From Bacillota bacterium (lineage in GTDB: Bacteria; Bacillota; UBA4882; UBA8346): 17,461 nt of DNA. Where the stretch lies: the NCBI GenBank assembly GCA_003501365.1, contig DNPP01000087.1:1-17461 (forward strand), given 5' to 3'. The position numbers and the translations under genes were made by a program. Positions 14,002-17,461 of this stretch are shown in pieces (position 1 is the stretch's first letter; every line of letters begins with the position of its first letter). The notes under the pieces were generated by a model. The model did not search any database and was not told the origin of the DNA. It saw nothing but the letters and a program-made list of their open reading frames with translations.

Positions 14002-14113
14002 TAAAGAGGTCGGTCAAGAATTCGGCCGATGGCTGGATATCGTGGACTATCAAAAATCAGCGCACCCGGAAATTAATCGCTTGGTAGCGATCCTTTATCA
14101 GGGTAGTATTTGA
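13991..14113 (+). CDS. Small protein (40 aa), possible ATT start or frameshift product
   Basis: In the +1 frame relative to the zinc-ribbon gene, a protein-like stretch runs to TGA 14111-14113 and includes EVGQEFGRWLDIVDYQKSAH and PEINRLVAILYQ. No ATG, GTG or TTG is suitably placed. AGGAG (13980-13984) lies exactly 6 bases before ATT 13991, a rare but real bacterial start codon. A +1 shift at TCC-CAT near 13988 would instead append these residues to the zinc-ribbon protein, giving about 95 residues. Its last 16 bases overlap the convergent gene at 14098. Confidence 0.4.
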   Translation: MPNDKEVGQEFGRWLDIVDYQKSAHPEINRLVAILYQGSI

Positions 14114-14418
14114 TGAGTAACCGGATGCTGTGGCCAATCAATATACCACTTGCCGCCCTGTCCGGCTATAAAAATACAGTCTTTGCATTGACAAGTGGTC
14201 TTATATAAACAATCCGGGAAAATATCTTGGAAATTCTCTTTCGATTCGATGCGGGTAAAGCGGACTCCAATCTCATCTCCGGTTGCCTGACAATGTCTAT
14301 TCGTGTATTGAGGTAAACGTTTAATCAACTTAAAAGCACTCCTTCTATTGACCCATAATACTAAGTTGCTTTCAATTAGATAATAATCCAAGGAGCAAAT
14401 TGGTATAAAGGTCCGCAT
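14098..14418 (-). CDS. Hypothetical protein with a cysteine cluster (106 aa)
   Basis: I do not recognise the family. The 106-residue product is basic in its first half (NRRSAFKLIKRLPQYTNRHC). The second half carries a compact cysteine cluster, CLYKTTCQCKDC, followed by GQGGKWYIDWPQHP, which looks like a small metal-binding or disulfide domain. ATG 14418 has only a weak AGAAGAA upstream. The reading is supported by its protein-like composition and a possible promoter at 14449-14478. It is transcribed away from the GIY-YIG operon terminator. Confidence 0.55.
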   Translation of the reverse strand: MRTFIPICSLDYYLIESNLVLWVNRRSAFKLIKRLPQYTNRHCQATGDEIGVRFTRIESKENFQDIFPDCLYKTTCQCKDCIFIAGQGGKWYIDWPQHPVTHQILP

Positions 14419-14448
14419 TTATTCTTCTTTTTCTTATATTAATCTATA

Positions 14449-14478
14449 ATTATTGCATCCCCGTGAATACCAAATCAA
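14449..14478 (-). promoter_or_regulatory. Possible promoter of the hypothetical cysteine-cluster gene
   Basis: On the minus strand TTGATT (14478-14473), an 18-base spacer and AATAAT (14454-14449) form a plausible promoter. It lies just downstream of the GIY-YIG terminator, so this gene would be separate from the operon behind it. Confidence 0.4.
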
Positions 14479-14500
14479 TAACTTATTAAATTCCCGTAAA

Positions 14501-14531
14501 ATTAAAAAGCGTCGATTATATTACCGACGCT
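14501..14531 (-). terminator. Terminator of the DUF2087/GIY-YIG operon
   Basis: On the minus strand AGCGTCG (14531-14525), a 10-base loop and CGACGCT (14514-14508) are followed by TTTTAATTTT. It lies 30 bp after the GIY-YIG stop codon. Confidence 0.85.
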
Positions 14532-14560
14532 ACAAATTAAGCTGTTTGATTTCAATCTAT

Positions 14561-14929
14561 TCATTTCTTCCTTTGATTATAACCCCTTTCATCGTAGGGC
14601 TGCAGTTTCTCAAGCCACATTTCTTCCAGGGTAGCCAAGTCCTCTTTATAATTGTAAAGTGGGTCTTCGCTGGGCTTTAACTGATCCAGGACTTCAAAAG
14701 AAAAATTTTCCTGGCCATATTCCTGCCAATCCTTTCTTAAATCTTTGTTTAGGTGTATATCATCTCCATAATTTAAACCGAAAATAAAACGGTTAAAAGC
14801 CTTATCCAGGTTAAGACTGGAGCCTACTAAAATTTTGCCGTTCTTTTCATTCTTAAGCTGGTAGACTCCAATACTTACGGGTCGATTCTTATAGGCTAGT
14901 TTTAACTCGGAACGTCTGTCCGCCATCAT
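14561..14929 (-). CDS. Small GIY-YIG-domain protein
   Basis: This 122-residue protein has the GIY-YIG core: GVY at 21-23 in place of GIY, LVGSS at 34-38 in place of YIG, a conserved N/R region (FNRFIF), a middle helix KDWQEYGQENFSFEVLDQL, and a late EDLATLEEMWLEKLQPY carrying the acidic residues. It belongs to a group of short stand-alone GIY-YIG proteins of Firmicutes. Whether they cut DNA is unproven, and the degenerate second motif leaves activity open. AAGGAG lies 5 bases before the first of two adjacent ATG codons. It is the last gene of a three-gene operon with two DUF2087 proteins. Confidence 0.82.
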   Translation of the reverse strand: MMADRRSELKLAYKNRPVSIGVYQLKNEKNGKILVGSSLNLDKAFNRFIFGLNYGDDIHLNKDLRKDWQEYGQENFSFEVLDQLKPSEDPLYNYKEDLATLEEMWLEKLQPYDERGYNQRKK

Positions 14930-14962
14930 TTCCTCTCCTTCAATATTAATTGAGATCTTTTG

Positions 14963-15403
14963 CTAATTGATTAACCAAACCGCCTGTTTCTGCAGATATT
15001 CCTCTTTCTTCCTGGCAATGGACTCTTCCCCTTCCCTAATCACCTGACAAATATCAAGTTCATCAATTGCCGGATCAAAAATAATTTCCGCCGGATCAGG
15101 AGGACATAGGCGGTAGCCGGAACCGTCCGTTTTACGGGTTAAAAACTTTTCGTCGACCAATCGTCGGCGTAACATCATGAAATCCCACTGGAAAAACCGT
15201 TCCATATCCTTAAGCCAGCCGATAATCCTTTGGTTTACTTCCGCTTCAGTATATTGGTGCTTTGGATTAAATAAAATAGCGATACTTTTTAGCAATATCC
15301 GTTGATCACGGCGTTTGACCGGGAAATCCGATAAACCGCTCTTCAAGCAAAGCTCGATCATTCGTTTCTTAAAGTTTTCACAGTTTATATAGTTTCTTTC
15401 CAT
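14963..15403 (-). CDS. DUF2087 protein, stand-alone
   Basis: This 146-residue protein has a central DUF2087 domain: DFPVKRRDQRILLKSIAILF, then YTEAEVNQRI, then LRRRLVDEKFLTRKTDGSGYRL. The last element is a winged-helix-like segment that ends most DUF2087 proteins. The charged C-terminus (EEYLQKQAVWLIN) is probably helical. ATG 15403 is chosen over an upstream ATG at 15454, which would overlap the preceding gene. The ribosome binding site (GAGAGG) lies in a perfect small hairpin, AGAGAG-GAA-CTCTCT, directly before the start. The domain is thought to be regulatory, but its molecular role is not established. It starts 20 bases after the LuxR/DUF2087 gene. Confidence 0.75.
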   Translation of the reverse strand: MERNYINCENFKKRMIELCLKSGLSDFPVKRRDQRILLKSIAILFNPKHQYTEAEVNQRIIGWLKDMERFFQWDFMMLRRRLVDEKFLTRKTDGSGYRLCPPDPAEIIFDPAIDELDICQVIREGEESIARKKEEYLQKQAVWLIN

Positions 15404-15404
15404 T

Positions 15405-15419
15405 AGAGAGTTCCTCTCT
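15405..15419 (-). promoter_or_regulatory. Hairpin over the ribosome binding site of the DUF2087 gene
   Basis: On the minus strand AGAGAG-GAA-CTCTCT has 6-bp arms and a 3-base loop. It contains the only purine-rich ribosome binding site and ends one base before the ATG. It would lower initiation unless opened, for instance by ribosomes finishing the upstream gene 20 bases away. Confidence 0.4.
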
Positions 15420-15422
15420 TTA

Positions 15423-16193
15423 TCAATAGTTCTTGAGCCAATACCGGCTGCCATCGGCCTCGCGGTCCATCAAACCGTATTCGATTAGGTACCTACGCAG
15501 AGTTACATAATCAGAAAAGGCATTTTTTAAAATCTGATTGACCTCCTGCTCAGTATATTTCCTGTCCAATTCAAACCTTTGAATCAACTGCTTCAAAATA
15601 ATCAGCTTACGTTTTTCTTTTTTGGGAAAACTACTTAATGGACCGCTAACTCCCGCCGGGAAATAAGTTCCCAAAATTTCTGCCTTTTCCGGCTCAGTGA
15701 TTGAAAAGTTTTTGTCTGTAACCTGGTTGTCATGTGGAACTTTGTTTAGTTTTTCCGACTTCGGTGTATGTTCCTCAAGCAACTCCATAATCGCCAGGAA
15801 TACTTTGGCTTGCTTGGCCTTCTCCCGAAAGGCAAACCGCTGGTTACGGATGGTTGAAGTATTTCCATTTTCCATGCGGGCAGCGATTTCTTTATCGTTT
15901 ACACCCTGATAAAAGGCTGTTAATATCGTTTTTTGATGTTCGGTAAGGCCGGTGTACTTCTTATCCATCCCCAATAAATACTCAAAGATCGAGCCATGCT
16001 GGTTTTTAATATGGATCTGCACCGCCTTTTCCGCCTCAAATAAAAGCGTATCCACCGGATAAACTCGGCCTTTGGCATAATGCTCACCACAAAGCAGGCA
16101 AACAAATTCCCCGCTTGGCGGCTCATAAACATACCCTTGCTTAAGTTCAGATAAACTTGAATTCCAAAATTGATCCGTTAATACTTTCATCAT
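15423..16193 (-). CDS. LuxR-type HTH and DUF2087 transcriptional regulator
   Basis: This 256-residue protein has three parts. Residues 28-70 resemble a C2H2-like zinc site (C32-x2-C35, H61-x4-H66). Residues about 80-125 form a LuxR-type HTH (LTEHQKTILTAFYQGVNDKEIAARM...TSTIRNQRF). Residues about 190-256 form DUF2087 (SFPKKEKRKLIILKQLIQRF, YTEQEVNQIL, LRRYLIEYGLMDREADGSRY). It should be a DNA-binding regulator and is the first gene of the operon. Two ATG codons are adjacent (16193, 16190), with AGAGAG 5 or 8 bases upstream. A strong promoter lies at 16227-16255. The second gene of the operon repeats the DUF2087 domain, suggesting partnership or autoregulation (inference). Confidence 0.83.
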   Translation of the reverse strand: MMKVLTDQFWNSSLSELKQGYVYEPPSGEFVCLLCGEHYAKGRVYPVDTLLFEAEKAVQIHIKNQHGSIFEYLLGMDKKYTGLTEHQKTILTAFYQGVNDKEIAARMENGNTSTIRNQRFAFREKAKQAKVFLAIMELLEEHTPKSEKLNKVPHDNQVTDKNFSITEPEKAEILGTYFPAGVSGPLSSFPKKEKRKLIILKQLIQRFELDRKYTEQEVNQILKNAFSDYVTLRRYLIEYGLMDREADGSRYWLKNY

Positions 16194-16226
16194 TTGTTCT
16201 CTCTTTTGTCTATTAATTTCATAGAC

Positions 16227-16255
16227 ATTATAACAAAATGTTTGCAATGTATCAA
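16227..16255 (-). promoter_or_regulatory. Promoter of the DUF2087/GIY-YIG operon
   Basis: On the minus strand TTGATA (16255-16250), a 17-base spacer and TATAAT (16232-16227) form a near-perfect housekeeping promoter about 34 bp before the first ATG. Confidence 0.85.
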
Positions 16256-16259
16256 TAGA

Positions 16260-16833
16260 AATTTAACCCATTCACCGGGCACGGGCATTCCAATTCAGGG
16301 CCTAAATGATCACCTACCCCATCGCCCCAATGTCATCAAACTACGCTTCCAAGAAACGAAAACGAATGCCTTTCATCGCCCAGAGCTGAGGTTTAACTGC
16401 AAGCTGATTCAAAACCTCTGGGCTGTTGGTTTAAAACTAATTTTAACCCCATAAATGGGCTGGGAAATTCTTTGCAATAATTTTATGAAGGCCTAATTGA
16501 GCCCCTTGTGGGGTTAAGACGGTTTGTGGGCAGCAGCCCAGGGGATATGAAAAAGCGAAAATTTACAGCTTCTGCCCTGGGTGATGAAGAACTGTCAGTA
16601 TATGGTTCTTTAGCTTGATGACATTGCCCCTCGCCCTTCCCCCAGGAAGCTGTTCCGATTGTGGTTCAGGTGGCAGGGTAACCTTATCCTTTGAAGTCTA
16701 AATGCATTTTGAGGTCATTCAATGGTTTGGTTTAAAAACTTGCAGAGCCCAGGGTTACCCTTCCACTTGAATCTGCATCCAAAACCACATCTAAGGGGAA
16801 GGGCTAGGGTTAGGTTAAGCGCCCGGCTTGGCT
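16260..16833. other. Gene-free region rich in nested inverted repeats (candidate structured RNA or fold-back element)
   Basis: About 570 bases, visibly richer in G and C than the flanking genes, hold no credible coding frame. CAATGTCATCAA-A-CTA (16328-16343) pairs with TAG-C-TTGATGACATTG (16611-16626), 15 of 16 bases. Inside it are GCCCAG...AGGTTT with AAACCTCTGGGC (16379-16424) and GCCCAGGG with CCCTGGGT (about 16527-16582). The next domain nests GCCCTTCCCC/GGGGAAGGGC (16633-16642, 16795-16804), GTGGTT/AACCAC, and a 19-bp arm (16665-16683 with 16753-16771, 17 matches). Mismatches favour neither strand. I cannot match it to a known large RNA. Confidence 0.45.
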
Positions 16834-16866
16834 AAAAAAAAATAGGCCCGCTTGAAGCGAGTCTAT
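16834..16866 (-). terminator. Terminator of the nucleoside ABC permease unit
   Basis: On the minus strand ATAGACTCGC (16866-16857) pairs with GCGGGCCTAT (16851-16842) over a 5-base loop, with one mismatch and one G-U pair, followed by a run of T to 16834. It lies 23 bp after the permease stop codon. Confidence 0.85.
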
Positions 16867-16889
16867 CCCCTACATAATCTATATAAATT

Positions 16890-17461
16890 CTAACGTTTTC
16901 CTTTATCATACGGTTCTCCGTCAGCCTTCGGGGCCTGAGAATTCTTGGAGAACATAACCAGTACGATCAAGGTAACAACATAAGGGAAGCATTTTAAGAT
17001 AATCCCCGGAATTTGGGCCAAAGAAGGAACCGCTTGTGAAACATTGGCAATCGTGCTGGCCAGGCCAAAGAAGAACGTGGCGCCGAGGATCCCTAAAGGT
17101 TTCCATTGTCCAAATATCAACGCCGCCAATGCTAAAAATCCCAGACCGCTCACTGAACCGTTAAACTCACCGGAATAGGTAACCAGGATAACAGCGCCGG
17201 CCAGACCGGCCAAAGCTCCGGAAGTCATGACTGCAATATACCTCATTCTGTAAACATTAACTCCTGCGGAATCCGCCGCCTGAGGATGTTCTCCGCAAGC
17301 CCTGAGTCGAAGTCCAAAAGCAGTCTTATATAGTAAAAACCAGGAAAATAATAGAATAGCAATCGAAAGCCATGTTGTAGCATAGGTTTGGGTAAAAAAC
17401 AGCTTCCCAATAACAGGAATTTGTGATAACCCCGGAATATCGTTCCGGATCAATCCATGGA
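16890..17461 (-). CDS. YufQ-like (BmpA-type) nucleoside ABC transporter permease, C-terminal part
   Basis: The coding frame runs off the right end of the window, so only about 190 C-terminal residues are visible. FLLYKTAFGLRLRACGEHPQAADSAGVNVYRMRYIAVMTSGALAGLAGAV is the signature of the second permease of BmpA-type importers (YufQ/NupQ family). It includes the EHPxAAD coupling helix that contacts the ATPase subunit. These systems import nucleosides such as guanosine with a lipoprotein BmpA, an ATPase with two ATP-binding domains, and two permeases. About four membrane segments are present, ending in a hydrophilic tail (KADGEPYDKGKR). As YufQ is normally the last gene of its operon, the terminator 23 bp behind it fits. 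A TTG at 17451-17453 is an internal codon, not the start. Confidence 0.9.
   Translation of the reverse strand, partial: HGLIRNDIPGLSQIPVIGKLFFTQTYATTWLSIAILLFSWFLLYKTAFGLRLRACGEHPQAADSAGVNVYRMRYIAVMTSGALAGLAGAVILVTYSGEFNGSVSGLGFLALAALIFGQWKPLGILGATFFFGLASTIANVSQAVPSLAQIPGIILKCFPYVVTLIVLVMFSKNSQAPKADGEPYDKGKR

Noticed and set aside
13998..14087. Frame starting at ATG 13998 overlapping the zinc-ribbon stop
   Set aside because: Composition is poor and the frame is short; the alternative frame ending at 14113 is more protein-like and has the better ribosome binding site.
14453..14680. 75-codon + strand frame
   Set aside because: It crosses the operon terminator and lies opposite the end of the GIY-YIG gene, with no ribosome binding site.
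16194..16454. 86-codon + strand frame
   Set aside because: It begins inside the promoter of the DUF2087 operon, has no ribosome binding site, and runs through paired arms of the folded region.
16801..16816. AGGGTTAGG-like telomeric motif
   Set aside because: A single short occurrence in a G-rich arm of an inverted repeat, with no tandem repetition.

Overview
The window looks like chromosome of a spore-forming, low-GC Bacillota (Firmicutes). The evidence is two YheC/YheD-type spore-coat ATP-grasp proteins, a YjcZ-like tiny membrane protein behind a sigma-K-like promoter, strong AGGAGG-type ribosome binding sites with some TTG and GTG starts, and CCA-encoding tRNA genes. The species cannot be named from this sequence. 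Most genes look vertically inherited. The unusual content lies mainly between genes.

Layout. Positions 2-67 hold the tail of an unknown gene. Positions 145-3826 are a + strand operon: two YheC/YheD ATP-grasp proteins and a DUF2156/LPG-synthase-like acyltransferase. Positions 3827-5420 hold a minus-strand CBO0543-like membrane protein, decayed or non-canonical small frames, and the YjcZ-like protein ending LGCGGCI. A second frame with the same seven C-terminal residues lies about 450 bp upstream of that end. Positions 5550-5915 are a degenerate tandem array with a unit of about 41 bp and no convincing coding role. Positions 6163-6483 are a tRNA-Lys/tRNA-Glu unit with its own promoter and terminator. 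purA (minus) and a lysR-type regulator (+) diverge at about 7.8-7.95 kb.

Between the convergent lysR and envC-like genes (8845-9053) is a compact candidate small RNA gene. It has a promoter, a 12-bp stem joining its predicted ends, and an intrinsic terminator. Next on the minus strand come an EnvC-like M23 murein hydrolase and, upstream of it, an MsbA-type ABC exporter with a roughly 110-residue extracytoplasmic insertion. The junction between them carries two mutually exclusive hairpins, one of which is a terminator covering the envC ribosome binding site. A membrane-anchored PHP metallohydrolase diverges from the exporter, followed by a zinc-ribbon protein and a small overlapping frame that may start at ATT.

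Positions 14098-16255 (minus) hold a small hypothetical protein, then an operon of a LuxR-type HTH/DUF2087 regulator, a second DUF2087 protein and a small GIY-YIG protein. Positions 16260-16833 hold no gene but are full of nested inverted repeats, making this a candidate large structured RNA or fold-back element. The window ends inside a YufQ-like (BmpA-type) nucleoside ABC permease.

How the genes work together (inference). The first operon probably modifies or builds a spore-envelope component. The exporter and EnvC-like hydrolase probably form a cell-envelope unit. The DUF2087/GIY-YIG operon looks regulatory. The strongest candidates for something undescribed are the small RNA gene at 8.9 kb, the folded region at 16.3-16.8 kb, the exporter/EnvC pair with its switch-like junction, and the two-ATP-grasp plus DUF2156 operon.
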